From NCBI RefSeq assembly GCF_000147815.2, contig NC_015957.1, positions 10,593,108 to 10,657,107 of the forward strand: a stretch of DNA of 64,000 bases, written 5' to 3'. The DNA is from Streptomyces violaceusniger Tu 4113 (GTDB taxonomy: Bacteria > Actinomycetota > Actinomycetes > Streptomycetales > Streptomycetaceae). The translations under genes were made by a program, and so were the position numbers. Of this stretch, positions 36,380 to 45,473 are shown piece after piece (the stretch's first letter is position 1; the number at the start of each line of letters is the position of its first letter). The notes below the pieces were generated by a model, which did no database searches, was not told the origin of the DNA, and saw only the letters and a list, made by a program, of their open reading frames with translations.

Positions 36380-37411
36380 ATGGCGCTCACCCTCTACGTC
36401 GACACCGCGCGCTGGCGGGCGCACCAGCAGACGGTGATCCAGCAGTTCCCAGGGATAGTCCCGGTCTGCAAAGGCAACGGCTACGGCTTCGGCCATGAGC
36501 GCCTGGCCGAGGAGGCAGCCCGCATGGGCAGCGACGTCCTCGCGGTCGGGACCACCTACGAGGCCGCCCGGATGAAGGACTTCTTCAGCGGTGACCTGCT
36601 CGTACTCACCCCCTTCCGGCGCGGTGAGGAGCCGGTGCCGCTGCCGGACCGGGTGATCCGCTCGGTCTCGTCGGTCGACGGCGTCTACGGCCTGGTGAAC
36701 GCGCGCGTGGTCATCGAGGTCATGAGCAGCATGAAGCGGCACGGCATCACCGAGCAGGACCTGCCCAAGCTGCACGCCGCGATAGAGAACGTCCGGCTGG
36801 AGGGGTTCGCCATCCACCTCCCGCTCGACCGCACCGACGGCCTGGACGCGGTCGAGGAGGTCATTGCCTGGATGGACCGGCTGCGGGCGGCACGGCTGCC
36901 GCTGCACACCATGTTCGTCAGCCACCTCAAGGCCGAGGAACTGGCCCGGCTGCAGCAGCAGTTCCCGCAGACCCGCTTCCGGGCGCGGATCGGCACCCGG
37001 CTGTGGCTGGGCGACCACGATTCGACGGAGTACCGGGGCTCGGTGCTCGACGTCACCCGGGTGGCGAAGGGCGACCGCTTCGGCTACCGCCAGCAGAAGT
37101 CCGCCTCCGACGGCCATCTGGTCGTCGTCGCGGGCGGCACCTCCCACGGCGTCGGCCTGGAGGCGCCCAAGGCGCTGCACGGGATGATGCCCCGCGCCAA
37201 GGGGGTCGCCCGCGCCGGCCTCGCGACCGTCAACCGCAACCTCTCGCCGTTCGTATGGGCGGGCAAGCAGCGGTGGTTCGCCGAGCCGCCGCATATGCAG
37301 GTGTCCATCCTGTTCGTGCCCGGTGATGTCCAGGCACCCCAGGTGGGGGATGAGCTGGTGGCGCATCTGCGGCACACCACGACGCAGTTCGACCGGCTCT
37401 TCGACCGCTGA
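36380..37411 (+). CDS. alanine-racemase-like PLP protein with divergent C-terminal domain
   Basis: The 343-residue protein has the racemase N-terminal barrel: CKGNGYGFGHE at about residues 30-40 supplies the PLP lysine in the place of the usual KANAYGHG. The barrel continues to about residue 220. In the C-terminal half the expected catalytic Tyr motif (GYADGY) is not seen; GGTSHGVG stands there, and the substrate-binding MDQ stretch reads MQVS. It may bind PLP without racemase activity, or act on another substrate. It is co-directional with femX. No Alr-specific start site problem was seen. Confidence 0.78.
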   Translation: MALTLYVDTARWRAHQQTVIQQFPGIVPVCKGNGYGFGHERLAEEAARMGSDVLAVGTTYEAARMKDFFSGDLLVLTPFRRGEEPVPLPDRVIRSVSSVDGVYGLVNARVVIEVMSSMKRHGITEQDLPKLHAAIENVRLEGFAIHLPLDRTDGLDAVEEVIAWMDRLRAARLPLHTMFVSHLKAEELARLQQQFPQTRFRARIGTRLWLGDHDSTEYRGSVLDVTRVAKGDRFGYRQQKSASDGHLVVVAGGTSHGVGLEAPKALHGMMPRAKGVARAGLATVNRNLSPFVWAGKQRWFAEPPHMQVSILFVPGDVQAPQVGDELVAHLRHTTTQFDRLFDR

Positions 37412-37447
37412 AGCGCGCGCCGCCGGGAGCGGCTCCCGTCCGGGGGC

Positions 37448-38935
37448 TCACTCCCGATGGACGCCCCAGTCCACCAGCGGCGCGCTCTCGTACCGGGAAG
37501 CGCGCCGCGCCCGTCCCAGCACGAACGTGTCCGGGGCCCGGTCCAGCACGCCTCCTCCGGGGTCGTCCGCCCCGTCCTTGCGCACCGGGTCCCGCTCCGG
37601 CACCAGCGCGTCCCGGACGATCAGGGCGCACAGATAGAGCGTCCCCAGCAGATGCACGGCGATCGCCAGCTGATAGCCCTCCGCGGGCAGCCCCCGGTGC
37701 TGGTCGCCGCTGCCCGTGTACGCGAGGTACATCCAGATCCCGAGGAAGTACATGACCTCGCACGCCTGCCAGACCAGGAAGTCCCGCCAGCGCGGCCGTG
37801 CCAGTGCCGCCAGCGGGATCAGCCACAGCACGTACTGCGGTGAGTAGACCTTGTTGGTGAGCACGAACGCCGCGACGATCAGGAAGGAGAGCTGAGCCAG
37901 GCGCGGACGGCGCGGGGCGCACAGAGCGAGCGCCGCCACCCCGATGCAGGCCAGGACCATCAGGAGGGTTCCGTAGGTGTTGACGTCCTCCAGGGGGTTC
38001 CCGGTGCGCTGCGAGATGATCAGCCACAGGGAGCCGAAGTCGACGGGGCGCTCCTGGCTGAAGGTGTAGAACGTCTTCCAGCCCTCGCGGATGTGCAGGC
38101 CACCGCCCTGTGTGGTGATCATCACGGGGAGGTTCACCACGAGCCAGGCGGCCGCGGCTCCGCCCGTCGCCGTCCAGAAGGCCCTCAGCCGCCCCGCCCG
38201 CAGGCAGAGCACCAGCACCGCGCCGAGCAGCAGCCCGGGGTAGAGCTTCGCGGCCGTCGCGAGCCCCAGCAGCACACCGGCGGCCAGCGGGCGGCTGCGG
38301 GACCACATCAGCAGGGCGGCGGCCGTAAGGGCGACGGCGAGCAGGTCCCAGTTGATGGTGGCCGTGAGCGCGAAGGCGGGGGCCAGGGCGACCAGCAGCG
38401 CGTCCCAGGGGCGGCGGCGGTGCGTACGGGCCACACAGACCGCGATGACCGCGGTGCAGACCATCAGCATGCCCGCGTTGACCAGCCAGTAGATCTGCTC
38501 ACGGTCCTGGATGGAGCCGCCGTGCGGGGTCAGCCAGGAGGCGACCTCCATGAAGAGGCCGGTGAGGACCGGGTACTCCAGGTACTGCATCCCGCCCGAG
38601 ACGCTGTCCGGTATGCGGTTGAAGTACGGGACGAGGTCGATGGCGAAGCCGCGGCCGTTGTAGAGGTGCGGTACGTCGGAGTAGCAGGCGTGGGTGTACT
38701 GGGCGGTGGCGCCGTAGAACCAGCCGCCGTCGTAGCACGGCAACTTCTGCACCATGCCCAGGGCGAACATGCCGATGGCGGCGATCGCCACGATCCGCAC
38801 CGGGGTCCACCAGCTCGTGCCGAGCAGGGCCCGGCGCCCGGCCGGCCCACCGATCAGCTCGCTGCCGGCCGCGGCCAGCGGGTCCTCGGCGGTCGGCCTG
38901 ACGGGCTCGGCCTGTGGGTCCTCGCGCACGCTCAT
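37448..38935 (-). CDS. GT87-type (DUF2029) membrane mannosyltransferase
   Basis: The 495-residue protein has about ten to twelve membrane helices and the GT-C pattern seen in DUF2029/GT87 enzymes, which use polyprenyl-phosphate sugars. Acidic loop residues follow the second helix (CYDGGWFYG; YFNRIPDSV). Related mycobacterial enzymes add mannose to lipomannan. Acceptor here is unknown. ATG 38935 has AGGA at good spacing; an earlier ATG at 38944 is possible. It lies 209 bp downstream of the class A PBP gene on the same strand, and converges on the racemase-like gene. Confidence 0.84.
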   Translation of the reverse strand: MSVREDPQAEPVRPTAEDPLAAAGSELIGGPAGRRALLGTSWWTPVRIVAIAAIGMFALGMVQKLPCYDGGWFYGATAQYTHACYSDVPHLYNGRGFAIDLVPYFNRIPDSVSGGMQYLEYPVLTGLFMEVASWLTPHGGSIQDREQIYWLVNAGMLMVCTAVIAVCVARTHRRRPWDALLVALAPAFALTATINWDLLAVALTAAALLMWSRSRPLAAGVLLGLATAAKLYPGLLLGAVLVLCLRAGRLRAFWTATGGAAAAWLVVNLPVMITTQGGGLHIREGWKTFYTFSQERPVDFGSLWLIISQRTGNPLEDVNTYGTLLMVLACIGVAALALCAPRRPRLAQLSFLIVAAFVLTNKVYSPQYVLWLIPLAALARPRWRDFLVWQACEVMYFLGIWMYLAYTGSGDQHRGLPAEGYQLAIAVHLLGTLYLCALIVRDALVPERDPVRKDGADDPGGGVLDRAPDTFVLGRARRASRYESAPLVDWGVHRE

Positions 38936-39078
38936 GGCCCCCATCCTGCCGTACGAGCCCGGCGGCAGGAGTCAGGACCGCCCCAGCGGCCGCTGAGCGC
39001 GCCGCGGACGGCTCGGTGGGTCCCGGGGCGGGAAACAGGGTGCGAGAGGCGCAGAGGGCCGTTCAGGGCCCGGAACGG

Positions 39079-39121
39079 CGCCGGCCGCGCCGGAGCGGGG
39101 TTCGCTCCGGTGCGGCCGGCG
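39079..39121 (-). terminator. terminator downstream of the class A PBP gene
   Basis: CGCCGGCCGCGCCGGAGC at 39079-39096 pairs with GCTCCGGTGCGGCCGGCG at 39104-39121 with one G-T wobble and a seven-base loop. The stem of about 18 bp begins 24 bp past the PBP stop. Confidence 0.8.
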
Positions 39122-39144
39122 AGTGGTGAACGGGTCGTACGGGG

Positions 39145-41823
39145 CTACGGGCTAGCCCTCCGTCGGGCCCCGGTCGGGCCGCCGAATATGCCTCCGGGCC
39201 CGCCCGGCGGATCCGAGGTCGGCGATGTGGTGGGACCGCCCGGACCGCCGTTCTGGCCGCCGCCGTTCTGGTTCCCGCCGTCGTTGTTGCAGTTGAAGTC
39301 GAGCGGGTCACAGGTGCCCGTCGGGGTCGGGCTGCCGGACGGCGTCTCCGAGGGCGTCTCCGACGGGGTTTCCGAAGGCGTCTCCGACGGGGACGCGGGA
39401 GGCTTTTCCGTCGTCGGGGTCGGGCTCGGGCTCGCGTCCTCGCCGAAGACCTTCTGACCGATCGGGGTAGCCGCGGGGAAGTCCTTGACCGGCTTGCCCT
39501 GCAGGGCACCGCGCATGTAGTCGGCCCAGATCTCCGCCGGGAAGGACGCGCCGTGGATCGTCTTCTGACCGCCCACACCGCGCATGGACAGGAACTTCTG
39601 GCTCTTGGCCTGGTCGTCCACCCGCCACATGCCGATCGCGGTGGACAGCTGCGGGGTGTAGCCGGAGAACCAGGCCGACTTGTTCTCGTCGGTGGTTCCG
39701 GTCTTGCCCGCCACCGGCCGGCCGATCTTCGCCGAGGTGCCGGTGCCGTGCTGGACCACGTTCTCCAGGACGTCGGTGACGTTGTTCGCCACGTTCGAGT
39801 CGAACGCCCGCTTGAGCTGGGCGTCCTGCTTGTGGTCGTAGACGGAGCCGTTCTTGTCCTCGACCCGCTCCACCGAGTACGGGTCGGCCTGCTCGCCGCT
39901 GGCCGCGAAGGTGGCGTACGCCCCGGCGAGCCGGATGGCGCTGGGTGCGGAGGTGCCGAGCGAGAACGTCGGTGTGATCGACGCCAGTTGCTCCTTGCTG
40001 AGGCCCGCGGCCAGGGCCGAGTCCCGCACCTTGTCGGTGCCGATGTCCATGCCCAGCTGGATGAACGGGGTGTTCACCGAGTACTGCATCGCGGTGCGCA
40101 GGCTGACCGGGCCCTTGTCCTCGTCACCGTCGTTCCGCTGGTGCCACTCCTTGCCGTCCTTGTCGTGCCAGACGGTTCCGTCGTAGTCCTTCAGGGTCAC
40201 CTTGTTGTCGCCGTTGTAGACACTGTTCGGCGCGACCAGGGTGCGCTCGGAATCGGGTTGCTCCCGTGGGCCCTTCGGATCGCGGACACCATTGGTCATC
40301 GCGGCGGCCATCACGAAGGGCTTGAAGGTAGAGCCCACCTGGACACCGGTGTAGTCGGCGTTGTTGCGGTAGTGCTCCAGCGCGTTCTTGCCGCCGTAGA
40401 TGGCCAGGACCTTGCCCGTCTTGGGCTCCACCGAGGCGCCGCCGAACTGGACGTACTTGTCCGGCTCGCGCTGTTTCGGCTTGATGTTCTCCTTGGAGAC
40501 CTTCTCGACCGCCCGGGTCAGCTCACTGATCTTTTTCCGGTCGAAGGTGGTGTGGATCTGATAGCCACCCTTGTCCAGCTTCGACTTGCTGATGCCGGTA
40601 TTGGCGATGATGTAGTTGTCGGCGAGGTCGGTGAGATAGCCGATCTGGCCTTGCTTGTTCGTGGCCACCTTCGGGTCCTGCGGCATCGGGAAACCCTTGC
40701 CGATCCACTCCTGGGCCTCGGTCCTGCTCAACCTGTGCACGGCGACCTCACGCCGCAGGGTCCACTCCCAGCGCTGCTTGGCCCGCTTGGTGTTGGCTTC
40801 CTTGGTGGCCGCGGCGCCGTAGCCGCCGTTGGGGTCGTAGAGGTTGGGGCCGTTCAGCGTCGAGGCCAGGAAGGCGCTCTGGCTGGGCGTCAGGGCCGAG
40901 CAGTCACGGTCGTAGTAAGCGCGGGCCGCCGCCTGGCAGCCGTAGGCACCACGTCCGTAGTAGGCGGTGTTCAGGTAGCTCCCGAGGATGTAGTCCTTGT
41001 CCTTGGTCGCGCCCACCTTTATGGAGATGAACAGCTCCTTGACCTTGCGCGTGAGCGTCTGCGACTGGTCCAGGTAGGTGTTCTTCACGAACTGCTGGGT
41101 GATGGTCGACCCACTCTGGGTCGCGCCGCCCCGCGCCATGTTGACGACCGCGCGCGCGATACCCATCGGGTCGACGCCGGAGTCCTGGTAGAAGCTGGCG
41201 TTCTCCGCGGAGATCACCGCGTTCTGCATGGACTTGGGGATCTTGCTGAGGGGGACGATCTGACGGTTGAGGTCACCACCACCGGAGACCACCATCTGCT
41301 TGCCGTCCGCCCAGTAGTAGACGTTCTTCTGGGTCTGGGACGCGGCCTGGGCGGTCGGCACCTGCACCAGCCACAGCCCTATGCCGACGGCGCCGAGCAG
41401 CACCGCGAAGAAGAAGAGGAAAGTTCCCGTCACCAGCTTCCAGGACGGAACCCAGTGCCGGAGACCCGACCTTCCCCCACGCGGGTAATCGATAAAGCGC
41501 TTCTTGCCGGGGTGCCCATCGCCCCCGGAGCCAGGTCCGCGGCCGCCGCCGGCCCCCCGCCGGCCGCCACCGCGACCGGAGTGGCCCGCGCCGCCGGCGC
41601 CCGGATCGGCTCCTCGTCTACGGCCGCCGCCGCGTTGTGCGGCGCGGCGGGCTGCCGCGCGGCCGCCGTAAGGACGCTCTTCCCCCTGGGGGGTGGCCTC
41701 CGACCCGGCTGCGGCGTTGTGCGTCGGTGCTGCGCGGCGGCCGGACGACTGCTGTCCGGCTCGCCGGGCCGCTGCTCGTCCGCCGCCTTGGGGCTGCGGC
41801 GGTTTGCGACGGTGCTCGCTCAT
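39145..41823 (-). CDS. class A penicillin-binding protein (transglycosylase/transpeptidase)
   Basis: This bifunctional enzyme polymerises and cross-links peptidoglycan outside the membrane. The 892-residue protein has an Arg/Gly/Ala-rich cytoplasmic segment (about 1-120), one membrane helix (about 126-152), a GT51 transglycosylase domain with AENASFYQDSG (Glu catalytic) and GSTITQQ, and a transpeptidase domain with STFK near residue 497, SVN near 579 and KTGT near 702. A Pro/Ser/Thr repeat tail follows (ETPSETPS units). ATG 41823 has GAGGAG at good spacing. It matches S. coelicolor SCO3901 by position. Confidence 0.93.
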   Translation of the reverse strand: MSEHRRKPPQPQGGGRAAARRAGQQSSGRRAAPTHNAAAGSEATPQGEERPYGGRAAARRAAQRGGGRRRGADPGAGGAGHSGRGGGRRGAGGGRGPGSGGDGHPGKKRFIDYPRGGRSGLRHWVPSWKLVTGTFLFFFAVLLGAVGIGLWLVQVPTAQAASQTQKNVYYWADGKQMVVSGGGDLNRQIVPLSKIPKSMQNAVISAENASFYQDSGVDPMGIARAVVNMARGGATQSGSTITQQFVKNTYLDQSQTLTRKVKELFISIKVGATKDKDYILGSYLNTAYYGRGAYGCQAAARAYYDRDCSALTPSQSAFLASTLNGPNLYDPNGGYGAAATKEANTKRAKQRWEWTLRREVAVHRLSRTEAQEWIGKGFPMPQDPKVATNKQGQIGYLTDLADNYIIANTGISKSKLDKGGYQIHTTFDRKKISELTRAVEKVSKENIKPKQREPDKYVQFGGASVEPKTGKVLAIYGGKNALEHYRNNADYTGVQVGSTFKPFVMAAAMTNGVRDPKGPREQPDSERTLVAPNSVYNGDNKVTLKDYDGTVWHDKDGKEWHQRNDGDEDKGPVSLRTAMQYSVNTPFIQLGMDIGTDKVRDSALAAGLSKEQLASITPTFSLGTSAPSAIRLAGAYATFAASGEQADPYSVERVEDKNGSVYDHKQDAQLKRAFDSNVANNVTDVLENVVQHGTGTSAKIGRPVAGKTGTTDENKSAWFSGYTPQLSTAIGMWRVDDQAKSQKFLSMRGVGGQKTIHGASFPAEIWADYMRGALQGKPVKDFPAATPIGQKVFGEDASPSPTPTTEKPPASPSETPSETPSETPSETPSGSPTPTGTCDPLDFNCNNDGGNQNGGGQNGGPGGPTTSPTSDPPGGPGGIFGGPTGARRRASP

Positions 41824-42180
41824 GGAACGACTTCTCCTCGGGCAGGCGCTATCGCCTGAAAGCGGCAGATGGCTTCCGGTCCCCCCAATGTGCGGTCCGG
41901 TCGCACCAGGCAACCGGACGCACTGCATCCGGGACGAGGACGCATCGCGGCGTCACTTGGTTCCCATAGGTCTGCATGGCGAACAGAGTACGCACGGTCA
42001 AAACCCGCCCAGCCGCCACCTTCACTCCATAACCGTCAGATTGAATGCCACGAATTGATGATGTGACGGCGTTCACCGTGGGCCCTCTTGTCCCGCCGGG
42101 GGCACGGATCTATCGTCTTGATGTATCGAGTCGATACATCAGCTCGACATAGCTGGCTCGGAGGAGAGGGGAGGCGGGGA
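41824..42180. other. 357-bp non-coding stretch between PBP and padR genes
   Basis: This divergent gap holds the leftward promoter of the PBP gene and the rightward padR promoter/operator. The part near 42025-42065 is AT-richer than its surroundings. No gene is visible. Confidence 0.55.
42088..42140 (+). promoter_or_regulatory. padR promoter and PadR operator
   Basis: TTGTCC at 42088-42093 and TATCGT at 42111-42116 form a -35/-10 pair with a 17-bp spacer. The predicted start near 42123 falls inside a perfect palindrome at 42120-42140 with arms GATGTATCGA and TCGATACATC around a central G. PadR-type regulators bind ATGTATC-like palindromes, so this is a likely autorepression site. Confidence 0.82.
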
Positions 42181-42897
42181 ATGAGCAGACGCTCCGGCGT
42201 CCTGGAGTTCGCCGTACTCGGCCTGCTGCGCGAGTCCCCGATGCACGGATACGAGCTGCGCAAGCGGCTCAACACGTCGCTCGGGGTGTTCCGGGCGTTC
42301 AGCTACGGCAGCCTCTATCCCTGCCTCAAGACGCTGGTCACCAATGGCTGGTTGATCGAGGAATCCGGCAGCGCCTCCCAGGACGCCCTCGCGGCGCCCC
42401 TCTCCGGCCGCCGGGCCAAGATCGTCTACCGGCTCACGGCGGCGGGGAAGGAGCGGTTCGAGGAGCTGCTCGCCCACACCGGGCCGGACGCCTGGGAGGA
42501 CGAGCACTTCGGCGTCCGTTTCGCCTTCTTCGGCCAGACGTCACGAGACGTTCGGATGCGAGTGCTCGAAGGGCGGCGCAGCCGCCTGGAGGAGCGCCTG
42601 GACAAGATGCGCGCCGCCATGGCCCGCACCCGCGAGCGGCTGGACGACTACACCCTCGAGCTGCAGCGGCACGGGATGGAGTCGGTGGAGCGCGAGGTCC
42701 GCTGGCTGAACGAGCTGATCGAGAGCGAGCGGGCCGGGCGCGACCAGCGCGACGGCACCGCCGGGCAGGACCGGGCGATCGAGCGGGATGAGGACCGGCC
42801 GCCACAGCAGGAGCAGGACCAGTCAGGAGATGCGGACGGCCCGCCCCGGCACCGGGGTGGATCCCGGCCGGATCCGTCCGATGACACCGCCAAGTGA
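42181..42897 (+). CDS. PadR-family transcriptional regulator
   Basis: The 238-residue protein has the PadR winged helix ([24 protein letters not shown], then [10 protein letters not shown] and [15 protein letters not shown]) in the first 100 residues, a long dimerisation helix, and a charged disordered C-terminus of about 60 residues. The ATG has strong GGAGG sites. A perfect palindrome lies over its promoter. It is 49 bp upstream of the inositol-phosphate synthase gene, so ino1 is probably controlled with it. The pair is conserved in mycobacteria. Confidence 0.88.
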   Translation: MSRRSGVLEFAVLGLLRESPMHGYELRKRLNTSLGVFRAFSYGSLYPCLKTLVTNGWLIEESGSASQDALAAPLSGRRAKIVYRLTAAGKERFEELLAHTGPDAWEDEHFGVRFAFFGQTSRDVRMRVLEGRRSRLEERLDKMRAAMARTRERLDDYTLELQRHGMESVEREVRWLNELIESERAGRDQRDGTAGQDRAIERDEDRPPQQEQDQSGDADGPPRHRGGSRPDPSDDTAK

Positions 42898-42946
42898 GGC
42901 CCGGCAGCCGCGGGGCCTCATCCAGTACACACAGGGAGCAACCGGA

Positions 42947-44029
42947 ATGGGTTCGGTTCGTGTAGCCATCGTCGGCGTGGGCAACTGCGCCGCCTCGCTG
43001 GTACAGGGCGTCGAGTACTACAAGGACGCCGACCCGGACACCCGCGTGCCGGGTCTGATGCACGTGCAGTTCGGCGACTACCACGTGAACGACGTGGAGT
43101 TCGTGGCCGCCTTCGACGTGGACGCGAAGAAGGTCGGCCTGGACCTCGCGGACGCCATCGGCGCCAGTGAGAACAACACCATCAAGATCTGCGACGTGCC
43201 GACGGCCGGTGTCACGGTCCAGCGCGGCCACACGCTCGACGGACTCGGCAAGTACTACCGCCAGACCATCGACGAGTCCGACGAGGCCCCGGTCGACGTC
43301 GTCCAGGTCCTCAAGGACAAGCAGGTCGACGTTCTGGTCTGCTACCTCCCGGTCGGCTCCGAGGACGCCGCCAAGTACTACGCCCAGTGCGCCATCGACG
43401 CCAAGGTCGCCTTCGTCAACGCCCTTCCGGTCTTCATCGCCGGCACCAAGGAGTGGGCGGACAAGTTCACCGAGGCCGGGGTGCCGATCGTCGGTGACGA
43501 CATCAAGTCGCAGGTCGGCGCGACCATCACGCACCGCGTGATGGCCAAGCTGTTCGAGGACCGGGGCGTCGTCCTGGACCGCACCATGCAGCTGAACGTC
43601 GGCGGCAACATGGACTTCAAGAACATGCTCGAGCGGGAGCGCCTGGAGTCCAAGAAGATCTCCAAGACCCAGGCCGTCACCTCCCAGATCCCCGACCGCG
43701 ATCTGGGCGCCGACAACGTCCACATCGGCCCCTCGGACTTCGTGGCCTGGCTGGACGACCGCAAGTGGGCGTATGTCCGCCTGGAGGGCCGCGCGTTCGG
43801 CGATGTCCCGCTGAACCTGGAGTACAAGCTCGAGGTGTGGGACTCCCCGAACTCCGCGGGTGTCATCATCGACGCGCTGCGCGCCGCGAAGATCGCCAAG
43901 GACCGCGGCATCGGCGGCCCGATCCTCTCCGCCTCCTCGTACTTCATGAAGTCGCCGCCGGTGCAGTACTTCGACAACGAGGCGCAGCAGAACGTGGAGA
44001 AGTTCATCAAGGGCGAGGTCGAGCGCTGA
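42947..44029 (+). CDS. ino1: inositol-3-phosphate synthase
   Basis: The enzyme converts glucose 6-phosphate to inositol 3-phosphate with NAD, supplying phosphatidylinositol and mycothiol. The 360-residue product has the NAD-binding start [27 protein letters not shown], and the NVGGN-DFKNM plus [11 protein letters not shown] motifs of the actinobacterial class. It is 49 bp after padR and ends in a terminator. In actinomycetes it is the source of mycothiol inositol, so it links to the redox genes on the right. Confidence 0.95.
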   Translation: MGSVRVAIVGVGNCAASLVQGVEYYKDADPDTRVPGLMHVQFGDYHVNDVEFVAAFDVDAKKVGLDLADAIGASENNTIKICDVPTAGVTVQRGHTLDGLGKYYRQTIDESDEAPVDVVQVLKDKQVDVLVCYLPVGSEDAAKYYAQCAIDAKVAFVNALPVFIAGTKEWADKFTEAGVPIVGDDIKSQVGATITHRVMAKLFEDRGVVLDRTMQLNVGGNMDFKNMLERERLESKKISKTQAVTSQIPDRDLGADNVHIGPSDFVAWLDDRKWAYVRLEGRAFGDVPLNLEYKLEVWDSPNSAGVIIDALRAAKIAKDRGIGGPILSASSYFMKSPPVQYFDNEAQQNVEKFIKGEVER

Positions 44030-44059
44030 CGCGCCATGCGCTGATTCCCGCCGCGTGAT

Positions 44060-44094
44060 CACGGGCCTTCGGGTAATACACCCGGAGGCCCGTG
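44060..44094 (+). terminator. terminator downstream of ino1
   Basis: CACGGGCCTTCGGGT at 44060-44074 pairs with ACCCGGAGGCCCGTG at 44080-44094, with one T-G wobble and a five-base loop. It begins 30 bp past the ino1 stop. Confidence 0.82.
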
Positions 44095-44114
44095 TGGTGT
44101 GTGAGGCTGATGTC

Positions 44115-45473
44115 ATGCCTGTTGTGCGTGATCTCCGCGTACTGCTGCAACTGCGTGACTTCCGGAGCCTTCTCACCATCCGCCTGCTGTCCCAGGCGGC
44201 TGACGGCGTCTACCAGGTCGCACTCGCCACGTATGTGGTCTTCTCCCCGGAGAAGCAGACCTCCGCCACGGCCATCGCCTCCGCCATGGCCGTTCTGCTG
44301 CTCCCCTACTCCCTGCTCGGCCCCTTCGCCGGTGTGCTGCTGGACCGCTGGCGCCGGCGGCAGGTCCTGCTCTACGGCAATCTGCTGCGCTCGGGACTGG
44401 CCACCGGAACCGCCGTGCTGGTCCTCGGTCAGGTGCCGGAGTGGCTCTTCTACGTCTCGGCCCTGTCGGTGACGGCCGTCAACCGCTTTGTGCTGGCCGG
44501 TCTTTCGGCGGCCCTGCCGCGGGTCGTCGACAGCCCGGAACGTCTGGTCATGGCCAACTCCCTCTCGCCCACCGCCGGAACGCTCGCCGCCACGGCCGGG
44601 GGCAGCCTCGCCTTCATCGTCCGGCTCTCCGGCCCGGGAGGCACCTCGTCGGACGCGCTGGTCGTCCTGGTGGGCGCCGCCCTCTATCTCATCGCCGGGC
44701 TCACGGCCCTGTCGATGGCCCCGGGCCTGCTGGGGCCGGATCCCGCGGCCCTTCAACCCCGTCTCCCCGCAGCCCTGATGAGCACCGCGCGGGGTCTGGC
44801 CGCGGGTGTACGCCATCTCCTGGAGCGCCGGGATCCCACCGTGGCGCTGGCCGCGATGACGCTGATGCGCTTCTGCTACGGGGCGCTCACGGTGACGGTA
44901 CTGATGCTCTGCCGCTACGCATGGGCCGACACCGAGTCCGAGGGGCTCGCGCTTCTGGGGCTGGCCGTCGGCGTCTCGGGCGCGGGCTTCTTCGCGGCGG
45001 CGGTGATCACGCCATGGGCGGTGGCCCGGCTCAGGAAGCCTGCGTCCTCCCGGCCGGACGGCCGGCTCTCCTGGGTCATGGTGTGTGCGGGAAGCGCGGC
45101 CCTTCTGGAGCCGGGTCTCGGGCTGCCCTTCGAGCCCGCCCCCATACTGATCGCCGCGTTCGTCCTCGGGCTCGTCACCCAGGGCGCGAAGATCGCCACC
45201 GACACCGTGGTGCAGTCCGCCATCGCCGATGACTTCCGCGGCCGGATCTTCTCCCTCTATGACGTGCTGTTCAACGTCGCCTTCGTGGGAGCCGCGGCGG
45301 TCGCCGCGGTGATACTGCCGCCGGACGGCAGATCGGCCCGACTGCTGATTTGTGTGGCGCTGATCTACGCGGCCACCGCGCTGCTCGTCAGGTTTCACGT
45401 GAAACATGACCGGGAGCACGCCCAGCGGGTCGATGTTTCACGTGAAACCGGAGGGGCTCAGCCCTCCGACTGA
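44115..45473 (+). CDS. MFS transporter with two parS sites in its 3' end
   Basis: The 452-residue membrane protein has twelve hydrophobic segments with the MFS loop motif DRWRRRQ after the second helix. Substrate unknown. Codons for FHVK (about 427-430) and VSRET (about 441-445) are two perfect ParB sites, so the segregation signal dictates the C-terminal tail. ATG 44115 is chosen; no strong ribosome site is visible. Its last 16 bases overlap the converging pcnA gene. Confidence 0.88.
   Translation: MPVVRDLRVLLQLRDFRSLLTIRLLSQAADGVYQVALATYVVFSPEKQTSATAIASAMAVLLLPYSLLGPFAGVLLDRWRRRQVLLYGNLLRSGLATGTAVLVLGQVPEWLFYVSALSVTAVNRFVLAGLSAALPRVVDSPERLVMANSLSPTAGTLAATAGGSLAFIVRLSGPGGTSSDALVVLVGAALYLIAGLTALSMAPGLLGPDPAALQPRLPAALMSTARGLAAGVRHLLERRDPTVALAAMTLMRFCYGALTVTVLMLCRYAWADTESEGLALLGLAVGVSGAGFFAAAVITPWAVARLRKPASSRPDGRLSWVMVCAGSAALLEPGLGLPFEPAPILIAAFVLGLVTQGAKIATDTVVQSAIADDFRGRIFSLYDVLFNVAFVGAAAVAAVILPPDGRSARLLICVALIYAATALLVRFHVKHDREHAQRVDVSRETGGAQPSD
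45392..45405. promoter_or_regulatory. parS site, perfect (first of a pair)
   Basis: Perfect GTTTCACGTGAAAC inside the MFS gene. It reads as FHVK in the gene frame. The next copy starts 43 bp later. Confidence 0.92.
45435..45448. promoter_or_regulatory. parS site, perfect (second of a pair)
   Basis: Perfect GTTTCACGTGAAAC inside the MFS gene, reading as VSRET. It ends 10 bp before the start of the overlap with pcnA. Confidence 0.92.

Noticed and set aside
34997..37375. 792-residue minus-strand frame opposite femX and the racemase-like gene
   Set aside because: Both plus-strand genes have recognised families and good starts. The minus frame is a codon-bias shadow.
39553..41859. 768-residue plus-strand frame opposite the class A PBP
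   Set aside because: The PBP motifs are on the minus strand; the plus frame has a Val/Leu/Arg-rich shadow composition.
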